This document shows positions 10,348-20,002 of a stretch of 42,856 nucleotides of DNA, in pieces. Both the position numbers and the translations under genes were made by a program. The notes beneath the pieces were generated by a model that was given only the letters and a program-made list of their open reading frames with translations, did no database searches and had not been told where the DNA came from. Origin of the DNA: an uncultured SAR86 cluster bacterium (GTDB taxonomy: Bacteria; Pseudomonadota; Gammaproteobacteria; Magnimaribacterales; D2472); contig CACJKN010000009.1 of the NCBI GenBank assembly GCA_902594005.1, positions 1-42,856 of the forward strand, given 5' to 3'. The stretch's first letter is position 1, and every line of letters starts with the position of its first letter.

Positions 10348-10704
10348 TTATCCTCTCATAGGCTTTTTAGGGCCTTTTCTTGTTCTTGCATTAGTCTTAG
10401 TTCTTTGGCCTCTAGTTGGAAGCTTTCTTCTATGTCTAATTCCTCTGTTGGTTCCTAAATCCATTAGTCTTTTAATGTTTACGCTGACTTCTCTTCTTAA
10501 GTCTCCCTCTAATGTATATTTTGCAACCTCTCCTCTTACTTTTTCTAGTTCATCTTCAGAAAGATCAGAAACCTTTTTAGAATATTCAAGGCCTAAGGCA
10601 TCGCAGATATCTTGCGCCCTCTTTCTACCAATGCCGAAAATATGAGTAAGAGAAATCTCTATGTGCTTATTTTCTGGAATATTTACACCTGCTATTCTTG
10701 CCAT
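10348..10704 (-). CDS. rpsM: Small ribosomal subunit protein uS13
   Basis: uS13 is in the 30S head, bridges to the 50S subunit and reaches the P-site tRNA with its basic tail. It starts [20 protein letters not shown], holds [11 protein letters not shown] and [19 protein letters not shown], and ends KGPKKPMRG. Length 118 matches E. coli. It follows rpmJ by only 5 bases; the long E. coli alpha-operon leader normally found here is absent. Confidence 0.98.
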   Translation of the reverse strand: MARIAGVNIPENKHIEISLTHIFGIGRKRAQDICDALGLEYSKKVSDLSEDELEKVRGEVAKYTLEGDLRREVSVNIKRLMDLGTNRGIRHRRKLPTRGQRTKTNARTRKGPKKPMRG

Positions 10705-10709
10705 AATAT

Positions 10710-10826
10710 TTAACCTTGTTTTTGCTTATGTTTTGGGTCAGTTTTACAAATTACAAATAAAACACCTTTCCTTCTGACTATTTTGCAATCTCTACAAATT
10801 TTCTTAACTGATGCTCTTACTTTCAT
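10710..10826 (-). CDS. rpmJ: Large ribosomal subunit protein bL36
   Basis: A 38-residue zinc-ribbon protein of the 50S subunit, read directly from the minus strand between rpsM and secY: it begins [20 protein letters not shown] and ends [11 protein letters not shown]. Zinc ligands Cys11, Cys14, Cys27 and His32 are all present, so this is the zinc-binding (C+) form, and a low-zinc paralogue would have to be elsewhere. ATG at 10826, TAA at 10710-10712. Gap to secY 2 bases, to rpsM 5 bases. Confidence 0.97.
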   Translation of the reverse strand: MKVRASVKKICRDCKIVRRKGVLFVICKTDPKHKQKQG

Positions 10827-10828
10827 AG

Positions 10829-12124
10829 TTACCTTCTATAATTCTTTAAATTTGCTTTCTTCATAACAGATGCATATTGACTAGACATCATATGAGATTG
10901 AACTTGAGACATAAAATCCATTAAAACCACTACAATAATTAAGATTGAAGTTCCACCTAGATAAAAAGAAACTCCAGCAAAGTTAATTAAAGCAAGTGGC
11001 ATTAAACATATTAGTGTTAGATAGATACTTCCAAAAACTGTTAATCGAGCTAATACACTATCAATGTAGTTTGAGGTTTGCTCACCAGGTCTTATGCCTG
11101 GTATGTAAGCTCCTGATCTTTTCAGATTATCTGCCACTTCTCGAGTATTAAATGTAAGTGCAAGCCAAATAAAGCAGAACGATATAATTAGTGCCGAAAA
11201 TACTAATACATATAACGGCTGACCAGGATTAAGCGCAAGGGTTAGTGATTGTAAAAATCCAGATGGATCACCTTGGCCAAACCATTGAGTTAATGATTGA
11301 GGGAACAACAAGAAAGTACTTGCAAATATAGCTGGTATAACACCAGCCATATTTACCTTAAAAGGTAAGTGGCTTGCTTGTGCTTGCATCATCTTTCTGC
11401 CTTGTTGTCTTTGTGCATAGTTAACAGTAATTCTTCTTTGGCCTCTTTCTATAAACACTACTGCCGCAATAACTGCCATAGCTAATACACCAATACCGAT
11501 AAGAAGTAATATGTTTAGATCACCCTGTCTTGATTGCTCAAGAGCTTGACCAATAGCTCCAGGCATTCCTGACAAAATACTTATAGCAATAATTATGGAT
11601 ATACCATTTCCAATTCCTCTTTCCGAAACCTGTTCTCCTAACCACATTAGGAATATTGTTCCAGCGACTACAGAAGCTACAGTAGATATGTAGAAAGATA
11701 TGAAAGGTATATCTAAGTATTTAAGACCAGATGCATTTAGAGTGAATGCAAGTGCAGATGCTTGAATAAGAGCAAGTAAAACTGTTCCATATCTAGTAAA
11801 TTGAGTTATAGCGTTTCTTCCTGCCTGGCCATCCTTTTTAAGCTCCTGCAAATATGGTATTGAGTTAGAAAATAGCTGCATGATAATTGCAGAAGAAATA
11901 TAAGGTATTACATTTAAGGCAAAAACACTCATTCTCTCTAAAGCTCCACCGGAGAACAAATTAAACATCTCAAGAATGGTTCCTTGATTTTGAGTAAATA
12001 AGTCTTCTAATCTTTGAGGATCAATACCGGGAATTGGAATATGGGTACCAATTCGATATATAACTATCGCTAGGATTACAAACCTAATCCTTTTCCATAA
12101 ATCTGACATGCTACTATTTGCCAT
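10829..12124 (-). CDS. secY: Preprotein translocase channel subunit SecY
   Basis: SecY forms the protein-conducting channel of the inner membrane with SecE, whose gene is in this same block, and SecG. The sequence has ten hydrophobic segments, starting [20 protein letters not shown] and ending before the basic cytoplasmic tail [21 protein letters not shown] in segment 2 and GERGIGNG-like [13 protein letters not shown] in segment 4-5 are family-typical, and the R-x-G-rich cytoplasmic loop [16 protein letters not shown] follows segment 6. Length is 431 (E. coli 443). It closes the spc operon between rplO and rpmJ. Confidence 0.98.
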   Translation of the reverse strand: MANSSMSDLWKRIRFVILAIVIYRIGTHIPIPGIDPQRLEDLFTQNQGTILEMFNLFSGGALERMSVFALNVIPYISSAIIMQLFSNSIPYLQELKKDGQAGRNAITQFTRYGTVLLALIQASALAFTLNASGLKYLDIPFISFYISTVASVVAGTIFLMWLGEQVSERGIGNGISIIIAISILSGMPGAIGQALEQSRQGDLNILLLIGIGVLAMAVIAAVVFIERGQRRITVNYAQRQQGRKMMQAQASHLPFKVNMAGVIPAIFASTFLLFPQSLTQWFGQGDPSGFLQSLTLALNPGQPLYVLVFSALIISFCFIWLALTFNTREVADNLKRSGAYIPGIRPGEQTSNYIDSVLARLTVFGSIYLTLICLMPLALINFAGVSFYLGGTSILIIVVVLMDFMSQVQSHMMSSQYASVMKKANLKNYRR

Positions 12125-12126
12125 TA

Positions 12127-12570
12127 TTAGCTAACTTTGCCTCCGGATTCCTCAATTGATTTAAGTGCACCCTTTGTAACACTTAACCCATTTACATTTA
12201 ATGCTTTTGAAAGCTTATGATCACCATAGATTTTTACTTTATTAATCTTTTTATTAACAAGTTTTTTCTCTTTGAGAATCTCTAAACTTACTTCCTTCAT
12301 TCCATCAAGCATTCTTAAATTGATATCTGTCGATAGATTGTTCACTCTAGAAGAAAAACCAAATTTTGGTAGTCTTTGCTGGAGTGGCATTTGTCCACCT
12401 TCAAACCATCTAGGTATAGATCCTCCAGACCTAGATTTTTGACCCTTGTGGCCTCTTCCAGCTGTTTTCCCATTACCTGAACCAATACCTCTTCCTACAC
12501 GTTTTCTATTTGATTTAGTGCCATCATTAGCAAGAGAGTTTAGGGAAAGTGTATTATTTTCTTTAGTCAT
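12127..12570 (-). CDS. rplO: Large ribosomal subunit protein uL15
   Basis: uL15 is a late-assembling 50S protein. The glycine- and lysine-rich N-terminal extension GNGKTAGRGHKGQKSR and GGQMPLQQRLPKFGF are diagnostic. The open frame reaches a TTG at 12579, but the ATG at 12570, one base after the rpmD stop, gives the usual N-terminus and 147 residues (E. coli 144). Follows rpmD, precedes secY by 2 bases. Confidence 0.97.
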   Translation of the reverse strand: MTKENNTLSLNSLANDGTKSNRKRVGRGIGSGNGKTAGRGHKGQKSRSGGSIPRWFEGGQMPLQQRLPKFGFSSRVNNLSTDINLRMLDGMKEVSLEILKEKKLVNKKINKVKIYGDHKLSKALNVNGLSVTKGALKSIEESGGKVS

Positions 12571-12571
12571 C

Positions 12572-12757
12572 TTATCCAACTACCTCAACCATATCTGAAA
12601 TCTTATTAATCATTCCTCTGTTACTTGGTGTATCTTCAACAGTTACAACTTGATTCAATTTTTTAAATCCTAGCCCTTGAATACATAGCTTATGTTTCTT
12701 TATTCTGCCAATGCCACTCTTTATAAGTTTTACTTGGATTGTTTTGCTTGCAGTCAT
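12572..12757 (-). CDS. rpmD: Large ribosomal subunit protein uL30
   Basis: Small 61-residue 50S protein (E. coli 59): [20 protein letters not shown], then [20 protein letters not shown] and a C-terminal [12 protein letters not shown]. Its start overlaps the rpsE stop by four bases (ATGA), a classic coupling arrangement. Not all bacteria keep uL30; its presence here is ordinary for gammaproteobacteria. Confidence 0.97.
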   Translation of the reverse strand: MTASKTIQVKLIKSGIGRIKKHKLCIQGLGFKKLNQVVTVEDTPSNRGMINKISDMVEVVG

Positions 12758-13263
12758 AGCACTTCCTCTACTTTCTTACCTCTTCTTTCGGCAACCGTTT
12801 CAGGAGATTCCATTGATTTGAGGCCATTTATCGTAGCCATAACAACATTAATAGGATTAGTTGAACCGTAACATTTAGCTAGAACATTTTGGACTCCAAC
12901 GAGTTCAAGAACTGCTCTCATAGCACCACCTGCAATAATACCTGTACCTTCTGCAGCAGGCTGCATATAAACATTTGCAGACCCATGTTTAGCTTTCACT
13001 GGATACCAAATCGTAGATCCATTTAACTCAACATCTACCATACTTCTTCTGGCATTTTCCATAGCTTTTTGGATTGCTATTGGAACTTCTTTAGCTTTAC
13101 CTCTTCCAAAACCAACCTTACCTTTGCCGTCACCAACAACAGTAAGTGCAGTGAAGCCAAAAATTCTTCCACCTTTTACAACTTTAGCAACCCTATTTAC
13201 TTGAACTAGCTTTTCTTCAAGTAAATCTCCTTGTTGGTTCATATTTGCCATTTCCTTTGCCAT
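12754..13263 (-). CDS. rpsE: Small ribosomal subunit protein uS5
   Basis: uS5 lies at the 30S mRNA entry and affects decoding accuracy. The double-stranded RNA-binding part carries [20 protein letters not shown], and the second domain carries [20 protein letters not shown] and GSTNPINVV. The open frame extends upstream to 13305 inside rplR; the ATG at 13263, 4 bases after the rplR stop, gives 169 residues (E. coli 167). An ATG a few codons further on (MANMNQQG) is a less likely alternative. Confidence 0.96.
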   Translation of the reverse strand: MAKEMANMNQQGDLLEEKLVQVNRVAKVVKGGRIFGFTALTVVGDGKGKVGFGRGKAKEVPIAIQKAMENARRSMVDVELNGSTIWYPVKAKHGSANVYMQPAAEGTGIIAGGAMRAVLELVGVQNVLAKCYGSTNPINVVMATINGLKSMESPETVAERRGKKVEEVL

Positions 13264-13267
13264 ATTG

Positions 13268-13615
13268 CTATATCTCCAAACCTTTTTCTCTTGCTGCCTC
13301 AGCAATCATTTTTATCCTTCCGTGATATCTATATCCTGATCTATCAAAAATAACTTTCTTAATACCATTCTTGATAGATAAATCAGCAATCTTTTCTCCA
13401 ACTTCCTTAGCAGATTGCACGCTTCTGCCTTTTGATTTAATACTCTTATCAAGCGTTGAGGTTGCAGCTAAGACTTTTGCCCCACTCGAATCAATGATTT
13501 GTGCATAAATGTGCTGAGAGGATTTAAATACAGTAAGCCTTGGAAGATCCTGAGATTTTATTCTCATTCTTGTTTTTTTAGCTCTTCTTAGCCTTGATTC
13601 ATTCTTAATACTCAT
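13268..13615 (-). CDS. rplR: Large ribosomal subunit protein uL18
   Basis: uL18 binds 5S rRNA with uL5 to form the central protuberance. Markers: [12 protein letters not shown] at the basic N-terminus, [17 protein letters not shown], and the C-terminal [20 protein letters not shown]. Length 115 (E. coli 117). Its ATG shares one base with the rplF stop (TAATG). Confidence 0.97.
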   Translation of the reverse strand: MSIKNESRLRRAKKTRMRIKSQDLPRLTVFKSSQHIYAQIIDSSGAKVLAATSTLDKSIKSKGRSVQSAKEVGEKIADLSIKNGIKKVIFDRSGYRYHGRIKMIAEAAREKGLEI

Positions 13616-14157
13616 TAGGCACCACCTGCAGCTTTTTTGGCTTCTTTTCTCTTAATTCTCTCATCTGAATATTTAACACCTTTTCCTTTATAAGGTTCAG
13701 GTGGTCTAAATGCCCTAATTTCTGAGGCAACTTGTCCTAAGACTTGCTTATCATGACTTTTAAGGACTATTTCTGTTTGTGACGGAGTTTCTGCGCTAAC
13801 ACTTTCAGGAAGCTCATATTTAATTGGATGAGAGAAACCTAAAGTTAAATCTAAAGTCTTCCCTGATGCTTTTGCCCTGTAACCAACTCCAACTAACTCT
13901 AATTTCTTTTCAAAGCCTTGCGAAACTCCCACAACCATATTGTTTAAGATAGCTCTTGTAGTTCCACCCATAGCAACTGATTCTTGATAGCCTCCATATG
14001 AAACTAAGACTTCATTTTCAGAAATATCTACTGTCACATCTTTAACTAGCTCAAATTCCAGAGAACCGTTTTTGCCTGAGACTGAAACTAAATTATCATT
14101 CAGCTCAATCTTGACGCCTTCTGGAATAGGAATAGGTTGTTTAGCAACTCTAGACAT
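13615..14157 (-). CDS. rplF: Large ribosomal subunit protein uL6
   Basis: uL6 sits near the sarcin-ricin loop and the factor-binding site. Two repeated domains: MSRVAKQPIPIPEGV to about residue 80, then FEKKLELVGVGYRAKASGKT and the signature EIRAFRPPEPYKGKGVKY. Length 180 (E. coli 177). The rpsH stop directly abuts its ATG (TAAATG). Confidence 0.97.
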   Translation of the reverse strand: MSRVAKQPIPIPEGVKIELNDNLVSVSGKNGSLEFELVKDVTVDISENEVLVSYGGYQESVAMGGTTRAILNNMVVGVSQGFEKKLELVGVGYRAKASGKTLDLTLGFSHPIKYELPESVSAETPSQTEIVLKSHDKQVLGQVASEIRAFRPPEPYKGKGVKYSDERIKRKEAKKAAGGA

Positions 14158-14553
14158 TTAAAAAACCTCCACCAAAATCTCACCACCAACATTCTTGCTT
14201 TTTGCAGCTCTGTCAGTCATTAAGCCTTGATTCGTAGATAAAACGTAAATACCTAAACCAGCTTTAACATTAGATAGATCTTTAGTGCCTGAGTATTTTC
14301 TTAGACCTGGTCTAGAAATTCTCTTTAGATCTTTAATAGCAGGTTTTCCATTAAAGTATTTGAGGTTGACACTAATCTCATCCTTGCCGCCGTTATCAAT
14401 CTTTTCACAAGAATTTAAATACCCTTCCTCAATTAATACATTAACTAAGTCATGCTTTATTTTAGAATAAGGAACGATAACAGAATCTTTACCTCTCATG
14501 AGGCCATTCCTTATTCTGTTAAGGCAATCTGATATAGGATCTTGAAAACTCAT
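14158..14553 (-). CDS. rpsH: Small ribosomal subunit protein uS8
   Basis: uS8 binds helix 21 of 16S rRNA and organises the central domain; in E. coli it represses the spc operon at a site near the rplE start. It begins MSFQDPISDCLNRIRNGLMR and ends with the family motif GLMTDRAAKSKNVGGEILVEVF. Length 131 (E. coli 130). Here only 3 bases separate rplX and rplE, so any S8 site must overlap coding sequence. Confidence 0.97.
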   Translation of the reverse strand: MSFQDPISDCLNRIRNGLMRGKDSVIVPYSKIKHDLVNVLIEEGYLNSCEKIDNGGKDEISVNLKYFNGKPAIKDLKRISRPGLRKYSGTKDLSNVKAGLGIYVLSTNQGLMTDRAAKSKNVGGEILVEVF

Positions 14554-14560
14554 AATATAT

Positions 14561-14866
14561 TTACCAACTTGATTTAACTAATCCAGGAATATCGCCACGC
14601 ATAGCGGCTTCCCTTAATTTAATTCTACTCAGACCAAACTTTCTATAAACAGCATGTGGTCTCCCAGTTATCGAACATCTTCTTTGAACTCTTGATGGGC
14701 TAGCATTTCTAGGAAGCTTTTGTAATTTTCTATATGCTTCAAATCTTTCCTCATCTGTCTTACTCATATCTAAGAAAGTTTTTTTGAGTTCAGCTCTTTT
14801 AGTTGCATATTTAGCAACCGTTTTCATTCTTTTGTTTTCTCTCGCTATAAGTGATTTTCTAGTCAT
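14561..14866 (-). CDS. rpsN: Small ribosomal subunit protein uS14 (zinc-free form)
   Basis: uS14 is in the 30S head near uS3 and uS10. The protein has 101 residues, the same as E. coli, and lacks the CxxC pairs of the short zinc form. [20 protein letters not shown] and [20 protein letters not shown] are diagnostic. Gap to rplE 5 bases, to rpsH 7 bases. Confidence 0.97.
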   Translation of the reverse strand: MTRKSLIARENKRMKTVAKYATKRAELKKTFLDMSKTDEERFEAYRKLQKLPRNASPSRVQRRCSITGRPHAVYRKFGLSRIKLREAAMRGDIPGLVKSSW

Positions 14867-14871
14867 AATTC

Positions 14872-15411
14872 CTACTTCTTAAATGGGAAGTTCAATTCTT
14901 CCAATAAAACTTTTGCATCAGCAGGGTTATTTGCTGATGTATTAACACAAATATCCATACCTCTAATTTGATCTATATTGTCATAGTTTATTTCTGGGAA
15001 TATTATTTGTTCCTTAATCCCAAAACTATAATTTCCTTGTTTATCAAATGATTTTGGATTTAGTCCTCTAAAGTCTCTTTCCCTAGGAATAGCAACATTG
15101 ATAAGCCTTTCAACGAAGTCATACATTCTTTTACCTCTTAGAGTAACTTTACATCCCATAGGCCAACCCTCTCTGATTTTAAAACTTGCAACTGATTTTC
15201 TTGCATTGGTTACAAGTGGTTTTTGACCGGAGATTGATTGAAGATCATCAACAGCATTTGTAAGATGCTTCTTATCATTTACAGCTTGTCCAAGACCCAT
15301 GTTGATAACTATTTTTGTAAGTTTTGGCAAAGCCATAACATTGCTTTCCCCAAGCCTTTCCTTGAGTATAGGCACAATTTCGTCTTTATATTTTTGATGC
15401 AAACTAGCCAT
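14872..15411 (-). CDS. rplE: Large ribosomal subunit protein uL5
   Basis: uL5 binds 5S rRNA and contacts the P-site tRNA and the 30S head. It has 179 residues, as in E. coli. Markers: [16 protein letters not shown] near 28-43, [20 protein letters not shown], and [20 protein letters not shown] followed by [12 protein letters not shown]. Located between rplX (3 bases) and rpsN (5 bases). Confidence 0.98.
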   Translation of the reverse strand: MASLHQKYKDEIVPILKERLGESNVMALPKLTKIVINMGLGQAVNDKKHLTNAVDDLQSISGQKPLVTNARKSVASFKIREGWPMGCKVTLRGKRMYDFVERLINVAIPRERDFRGLNPKSFDKQGNYSFGIKEQIIFPEINYDNIDQIRGMDICVNTSANNPADAKVLLEELNFPFKK

Positions 15412-15414
15412 TTT

Positions 15415-15741
15415 TTATACTACTTTTCCTGTTTTTTTGTTAAGTCTTTCTTTCTTCCCTGTCTTCTCATCTATTTTCATTGAGATCCTAGAGCCTTTTT
15501 TTGTTTTTGAGTCCCATATTTGTATATTTGATAAATCAATTGGTGATTCTTGTTCAACAATCCCGCCGGTAATCCCTAACTGGGGATTTGGCTTGGTATG
15601 CTTTTTCACAATATTAATACCTGTAACAAAAGCTTTATTTTTCTTGATACTTGTAATCGTTCCAGTCTTACCCACATCTCTACCTGCAATAACTACAACC
15701 TCATCACCAGTTTTAAGTCTTGTTCTTACATTACTTTTCAT
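15415..15741 (-). CDS. rplX: Large ribosomal subunit protein uL24
   Basis: uL24 is one of the two proteins that start 50S assembly and sits at the exit tunnel. The KOW motif is near the N-terminus (KTGDEVVVIAGRDVGKTGTI) and KKHTKPNPQLGITGGIVEQE follows. Length 108 (E. coli 104). Its ATG directly follows the rplN stop with no gap. Confidence 0.97.
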   Translation of the reverse strand: MKSNVRTRLKTGDEVVVIAGRDVGKTGTITSIKKNKAFVTGINIVKKHTKPNPQLGITGGIVEQESPIDLSNIQIWDSKTKKGSRISMKIDEKTGKKERLNKKTGKVV

Positions 15742-16110
15742 TTAAAGAACCTCCGGTGCAAGCGATAAGATTTTCATAAAATTACCAGACCGTAACTCTC
15801 TAGTAACTGGTCCAAAAACTCTTGTACCAATAGGTGCGTTTTGCTGGTTAAGAAGAACTGCAGCATTTTCATCAAACTTTATTAATGATCCATCTCTTCT
15901 TCTTACTCCTTTCTTTGTTCTGACCACAAGAGCATTTACCACTTGTCCTTTTTTTACTTTGCCAGTAGGTATAGCTTCTCTAACAGCAACCTTAATAATG
16001 TCCCCGACGTTTGCATAGCGTCTCTTGGAACCTCCAAGGACCTTTATGCACATCACAGATCTAGCTCCGCTATTGTCAGCAATATTAAGTATTGATTGCA
16101 TTTGTATCAT
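15742..16110 (-). CDS. rplN: Large ribosomal subunit protein uL14
   Basis: uL14 forms an intersubunit bridge and is the docking site of the silencing factor RsfS. The open frame continues upstream to 16152 within rps[20 protein letters not shown] is the conserved N-terminus, so the ATG at 16110 is the start, sharing one base with the rpsQ stop (TAATG). Markers [14 protein letters not shown] and [13 protein letters not shown]. Length 122 (E. coli 123). Confidence 0.97.
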   Translation of the reverse strand: MIQMQSILNIADNSGARSVMCIKVLGGSKRRYANVGDIIKVAVREAIPTGKVKKGQVVNALVVRTKKGVRRRDGSLIKFDENAAVLLNQQNAPIGTRVFGPVTRELRSGNFMKILSLAPEVL

Positions 16111-16370
16111 TAGGAATCGCCTCCACTTGAATCTGATTCCTCTAAAATCCAAGTCTTTGTTTTGGAAAAAGGCTTACATTCTTTTACTGATACGAAATCC
16201 CCTATATTTGCAACATTGTTTTCGTCATGAGCATGAACTTTAGTAGATCTTCTCATTATCTTTCCATACAAAGGATGTTTAACTTTTCTTTCCACTTTAA
16301 CGGTGATAGTTTTATCAGCTTTATTGCTTACAACAACTCCTGATAATATTCTTGGATTTTTATTTTCCAT
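16110..16370 (-). CDS. rpsQ: Small ribosomal subunit protein uS17
   Basis: uS17 is an early-binding OB-fold protein of the 30S body. Markers: [39 protein letters not shown] and the closing KTKTWILEE. Three in-frame ATGs lie close together; the one at 16370 (MENKNPR) is preferred because AGGTGA stands 5 bases upstream. That gives 86 residues (E. coli 84) and an 11-base overlap with the end of rpmC. Confidence 0.95.
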   Translation of the reverse strand: MENKNPRILSGVVVSNKADKTITVKVERKVKHPLYGKIMRRSTKVHAHDENNVANIGDFVSVKECKPFSKTKTWILEESDSSGGDS

Positions 16371-16578
16371 TTTCATCACCTGCATTATTTTTCTCAGATA
16401 TAACCGTTTTAATTCTTGCCACCTGTTTTCTGTTTAGACTAATTTTATGTGTTTCATTTAGCTGGCCAGTCTTAAGTTTTAAGTTATCCTCAAACTGTTC
16501 TTTATATATAGTTTCAAGACTCTTATTGAGATCAGAAACTGACATACCTCTTAACTTATCTAATTCTTTATTAGCCAT
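16360..16578 (-). CDS. rpmC: Large ribosomal subunit protein uL29
   Basis: uL29 is a two-helix protein at the polypeptide exit site next to uL23. It contains [20 protein letters not shown] and the family motif [16 protein letters not shown]. Length 72 against 63 in E. coli; the extra residues are a polar C-terminal tail (NNAGDENGK) encoded by the stretch that also holds the rpsQ ribosome-binding site and start. Confidence 0.96.
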   Translation of the reverse strand: MANKELDKLRGMSVSDLNKSLETIYKEQFEDNLKLKTGQLNETHKISLNRKQVARIKTVISEKNNAGDENGK

Positions 16579-16580
16579 TT

Positions 16581-16991
16581 TTAATTCTCTTTTTCCTTAA
16601 ACACAGTCTTAACTGGAAGCTTTGCACTAGCCAATCTAAATGCCTCTCTTGCAACTTCCTCACTAACACCAGACATTTCATACAAAACCTTTCCTGGCTG
16701 AACAAGAGCAACCCAATACTCAACATTTCCTTTACCCTTACCCATTCTGGTTTCAAGTGGTTTCTTTGTTATTGGTTTATCAGGAAATATTCGTATCCAA
16801 ATGTTTCCACCCCTCTTTACATATCTTGTCATGGCTCTTCTTGCAGACTCAATTTGACGAGATGTAATTCTTCCCCTAGTTTGTGCAACTAGTCCAAATC
16901 TTCCAAATGCAACAGTATTACCATTTTGAGCAAGGCCTCTGTTCCTGCCTTTATGCATTTTTCTATATTTTGTTTGTTTTGGCTGTAACAT
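16581..16991 (-). CDS. rplP: Large ribosomal subunit protein uL16
   Basis: uL16 contacts the A-site tRNA and the peptidyl transferase centre and assembles late. It begins [19 protein letters not shown] and holds [19 protein letters not shown] and [16 protein letters not shown]; the Arg hydroxylated in E. coli lies in the latter block. Length 136 matches E. coli exactly. Confidence 0.98.
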   Translation of the reverse strand: MLQPKQTKYRKMHKGRNRGLAQNGNTVAFGRFGLVAQTRGRITSRQIESARRAMTRYVKRGGNIWIRIFPDKPITKKPLETRMGKGKGNVEYWVALVQPGKVLYEMSGVSEEVAREAFRLASAKLPVKTVFKEKEN

Positions 16992-16996
16992 AATAC

Positions 16997-17653
16997 TTAA
17001 CTGCTCACTCCCTCTTTAATTGGATCTCCAATAATTTCGCCCTTATAGACCCAAACTTTTATTCCAATAATCCCATATGTAGTTAAGGCTTCAGCAGTTC
17101 CATAATCCACATCAGCTCTTAAAGTATGAAGAGGAACTCTGCCCTCTCTGTACCATTCAGTTCTGGCAATCTCAGCACCATTTAACCTTCCAGAGATTTC
17201 CACCCTTACGCCTTTAGCACTTTGTCTTAATGCGCTTTGGACAGCTCTTTTCATAGCTCTCCTAAATTGGACTCTTCTCTCAAGTTGTTGGGCAACTGAT
17301 TCAGCAAGTATTGTTGCATCTAAATCAGGCTTTCTTACTTCCTTTATATTTACTTGCGTCGGAAGATTAACAATTTTTTTAATTTGTTTTTTAAGATTTT
17401 CTATTTCCTCACCCTTTTTACCGATAATTATTCCGGGTCTCGATGAATGGATATTCACAACATAAGCTTGAGCAGATCTATCTAATTCAACTTTGCTGAT
17501 TGATGAGAATTTAAGCTTAGTACCAATGAACTCTCTTACCTTAAGATCTTCATTTAAAAATTTTGGATAATCTTTACCTTTTGCATACCAATTAGCATTA
17601 TGCTTCTTGATAATTCCAAGTCTCATTCCTGTTGGATGTACTTTCTGACCCAT
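16997..17653 (-). CDS. rpsC: Small ribosomal subunit protein uS3
   Basis: uS3 forms part of the mRNA entry helicase site with uS4 and uS5. [14 protein letters not shown] is the true N-terminus, at the ATG at 17653 sharing one base with the rplV stop; the open frame upstream to 17692 is only rplV antiframe. The KH domain [15 protein letters not shown] is near residues 60-75, and [20 protein letters not shown] marks the C-terminal domain. Length 218 (E. coli 233); the disordered C-terminal tail is shorter. Confidence 0.97.
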   Translation of the reverse strand: MGQKVHPTGMRLGIIKKHNANWYAKGKDYPKFLNEDLKVREFIGTKLKFSSISKVELDRSAQAYVVNIHSSRPGIIIGKKGEEIENLKKQIKKIVNLPTQVNIKEVRKPDLDATILAESVAQQLERRVQFRRAMKRAVQSALRQSAKGVRVEISGRLNGAEIARTEWYREGRVPLHTLRADVDYGTAEALTTYGIIGIKVWVYKGEIIGDPIKEGVSS

Positions 17654-17991
17654 TAAGCTTCTCCGTCCGCTAAAATAATTTCTATATGGCAAGTTGGCTT
17701 TATAATTCTGTCTGCTCTTCCCCTTGCCCTTGGTTTCATTCTCTTCAATCTCAATCCTTGATTAACTATTACTGACTTAACAAAAAGTTTGTCTATGTCT
17801 GCATTCTCATTATGCTCAGCGTTCGCAATTGCAGACTCAAGTAATTTTTTCATAACTTCTGAGCCTTTCTTTTTGCTGAACGAAAGGAAGTCCATTGCTT
17901 CTTGAATGGTTTTACCTCTGATAACATCCGCAACAAGACCAGCCTTTTGTGGCGATAATCTGGTTCCTTTTAAATATGCTCTAGTTTCCAT
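17653..17991 (-). CDS. rplV: Large ribosomal subunit protein uL22
   Basis: uL22 lines the exit tunnel; its beta-hairpin tip forms part of the constriction and the macrolide site. Markers: [17 protein letters not shown] near 10-26, [17 protein letters not shown] and the hairpin [18 protein letters not shown], which is intact. Length 112 (E. coli 110). Overlaps rpsS and rpsC by one base at each end (TAATG both times). Confidence 0.97.
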   Translation of the reverse strand: METRAYLKGTRLSPQKAGLVADVIRGKTIQEAMDFLSFSKKKGSEVMKKLLESAIANAEHNENADIDKLFVKSVIVNQGLRLKRMKPRARGRADRIIKPTCHIEIILADGEA

Positions 17992-18263
17992 TATTTTGCC
18001 TTTCTATCTCCTGAATGCATTTTGAAAGTTCTAGTTAATGCAAATTCACCGAGTTTATGACCAACCATGTCTTCATTTATGTAAACGGGAACATGTTGTC
18101 TTCCATTATGAACTGCGATCGTAAGACCAACCATTGTAGGCGAGATCATAGATCTTCTTGACCAAGTCTTTATAGGCTTCTTATCATTATTAGCTATCGC
18201 AGCATCTACCTTTTTCTGCAAAGATAAGTCTATAAATGGTCCCTTTTTAAGTGATCTTGGCAT
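17991..18263 (-). CDS. rpsS: Small ribosomal subunit protein uS19
   Basis: uS19 pairs with uS13 in the 30S head. It begins [19 protein letters not shown] and holds [20 protein letters not shown] and [15 protein letters not shown]. Length 90 (E. coli 92). Gap to rplB 2 bases. Confidence 0.98.
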   Translation of the reverse strand: MPRSLKKGPFIDLSLQKKVDAAIANNDKKPIKTWSRRSMISPTMVGLTIAVHNGRQHVPVYINEDMVGHKLGEFALTRTFKMHSGDRKAK

Positions 18264-18265
18264 TA

Positions 18266-19096
18266 TTAGTTCCTCTTACCTCTTCTTCTGACAATTAAGT
18301 TATCAGATCTCGTATTCTTTCTAGTTTTGTATCCCTTAGTTGGAACACCCCATGGAGTAGAAGGATGTCTTCCACCTGATGTTCTTCCCTCACCTCCACC
18401 ATGTGGATGGTCAATAGGGTTCATAGCTACACCTCTTACAGTTGGTCTCTTTCCTCTCCATCTGTTTGCTCCAGCTTTTCCAATAGACTTAAGATTATTC
18501 TCTTGATTTGATACTGTTCCAAGAGTAGCTCTGCAATCAGAAAGAACTTTTCTCATCTCTCCTGATTGTAATCTTAAGGTTGAGTAGATTCCTTCTTTTG
18601 CTACAAGTCTTGCAGAAGTCCCAGCACTTCTTGCTATCTGTCCACCTTTACCAGGTTTCATTTCTACACAATGAATATTTGTGCCAAGAGGAATGTCCTT
18701 TAATTTAAGCGAGTTACCATCCTTAATATCGGCTTTATCAGAGGAAATAATTTCCGTACCTATTTCCATTTTACTGGGACATAAAATATACCTTCTCTCT
18801 CCATCAGCATATTTAAGAAGAGCAATATTAGCTGATCTGTTTGGATCGTATTCAATTCTTTCGACAATAGCTGGTATATCAAGCTTATTCCTCTTAAAGT
18901 CAATTACTCTGTAATGACGCTTATGACCTCCACCTTGATGTCTTACGGTTATCCTTCCGTTATTATTTCTTCCACCTTTCTTAGATTTTGGCTCTATAAG
19001 GCCTTTGAAAGGCTTACCTCTATGCAAATTGTTTTTCTTAAGAGATACAACAAATCTTCTGCCTGGGCTAGTTGGTTTTGCTTTTTGAACAGGCAT
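18266..19096 (-). CDS. rplB: Large ribosomal subunit protein uL2
   Basis: uL2 is a primary 23S binder needed for subunit association and peptidyl transferase activity. Diagnostic blocks: [20 protein letters not shown] near 40-58, [19 protein letters not shown]-like [18 protein letters not shown], and [20 protein letters not shown] near the C-terminus, containing the critical histidine. Length 276 (E. coli 273). Confidence 0.98.
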   Translation of the reverse strand: MPVQKAKPTSPGRRFVVSLKKNNLHRGKPFKGLIEPKSKKGGRNNNGRITVRHQGGGHKRHYRVIDFKRNKLDIPAIVERIEYDPNRSANIALLKYADGERRYILCPSKMEIGTEIISSDKADIKDGNSLKLKDIPLGTNIHCVEMKPGKGGQIARSAGTSARLVAKEGIYSTLRLQSGEMRKVLSDCRATLGTVSNQENNLKSIGKAGANRWRGKRPTVRGVAMNPIDHPHGGGEGRTSGGRHPSTPWGVPTKGYKTRKNTRSDNLIVRRRGKRN

Positions 19097-19097
19097 C

Positions 19098-19391
19098 TTA
19101 GTTCACTCCCTCGAATTGAATATCAGAATCAGGACTCAAAGACACAAAGGCCTTTTTGTAATCAGATCTTTTATAAACTCCAAATCTATTTCTTTTAGTC
19201 TTACCTTTAACAACTGAAGTCGTTACTTTGACAACCGTTACATTGAAAAGATTTTCTACAGCTTTCTTAATTTCTCTTTTGTTAGCTCCTTTATCGACCT
19301 TAAAAACAATTTGCTTTAAATCTTGGCTGAGTTGAGAAGATTGTTCAGTTATGTGAGGGGCTTTAAGAACTTTATATAATTTCATATCCAT
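19098..19391 (-). CDS. rplW: Large ribosomal subunit protein uL23
   Basis: uL23 at the tunnel exit is the docking site for trigger factor and SRP. It contains [12 protein letters not shown] near 10-21, whose Glu16 matches the trigger-factor contact Glu, [20 protein letters not shown] and [15 protein letters not shown]. Length 97 (E. coli 100). The ATG at 19391 shares one base with the rplD stop; a second ATG two codons on cannot be excluded. Confidence 0.96.
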   Translation of the reverse strand: MDMKLYKVLKAPHITEQSSQLSQDLKQIVFKVDKGANKREIKKAVENLFNVTVVKVTTSVVKGKTKRNRFGVYKRSDYKKAFVSLSPDSDIQFEGVN

Positions 19392-20002
19392 TAGATAAGC
19401 TCCTCTATCTTCTTAAAAGCTGCAGGTGTAATTGCAACCTTATGTGGCTTAAGCAACATAACCGGATTAATTTCAGCGGTTGTAACGACATTCACATGAG
19501 GAATGTTTCGAGATGCTAAATGTAAATTCTTATCAATTTCATCAGTGATAATTAGTACATTCTCTAACGATAGTTTAGATAAGAAACTTACCATTTCCTT
19601 TGTTTTTGGATTCTTTATTTTTGGATGCTCTATTGCAATAAGCTTTTCTTGTCTGAGAAGCTCAGAAAAAATTGACCTCAATGCAGCTTTATACATTTTC
19701 TTATTTATTTTTTTTGAATAATCTCTTGGTCTTGAAGCAAATGTAACTCCTCCACCTCTCCAAATTGGACTCCTAATGGTTCCAGCTCTTGCTCTACCAG
19801 TTCCTTTTTGTCTATATGGCTTCTTCCCACCACCTCTTACTTCAGATCTGTTCTTCTGCTTATGAGAGCCCTGTCTCATGCCAGCAAGATAGGTTACAAC
19901 TGCTTGATGAACTAAAGATTCGTTATAGTCTTTAACAAAAGCATCGGAAAGAACAATATCTTCTTTCTTACTTTTTGATGTGGACAATACGCTTAACTTC
20001 AT
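19391..20002 (-). CDS. rplD: Large ribosomal subunit protein uL4
   Basis: uL4 reaches into the exit tunnel with a long loop: RSEVRGGGKKPYRQKGTGRA then GTIRSPIWRGGGVTFASRPR. In E. coli it also represses and attenuates the S10 operon through the rpsJ leader; the leader here is only about 50 nt from the predicted start point, so that mechanism is doubtful. Length 203 (E. coli 201). Start overlaps the rplC stop by four bases (ATGA). Confidence 0.98.
   Translation of the reverse strand: MKLSVLSTSKSKKEDIVLSDAFVKDYNESLVHQAVVTYLAGMRQGSHKQKNRSEVRGGGKKPYRQKGTGRARAGTIRSPIWRGGGVTFASRPRDYSKKINKKMYKAALRSIFSELLRQEKLIAIEHPKIKNPKTKEMVSFLSKLSLENVLIITDEIDKNLHLASRNIPHVNVVTTAEINPVMLLKPHKVAITPAAFKKIEELI

Noticed and set aside
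12570-17692. N-terminal extensions of the open frames for rplO, rpsE, rplN and rpsC (also rplU, tuf, secE and fabB elsewhere)
   Set aside because: Each runs into a neighbouring gene, tRNA or promoter, and the conserved N-terminus with proper spacing starts downstream.
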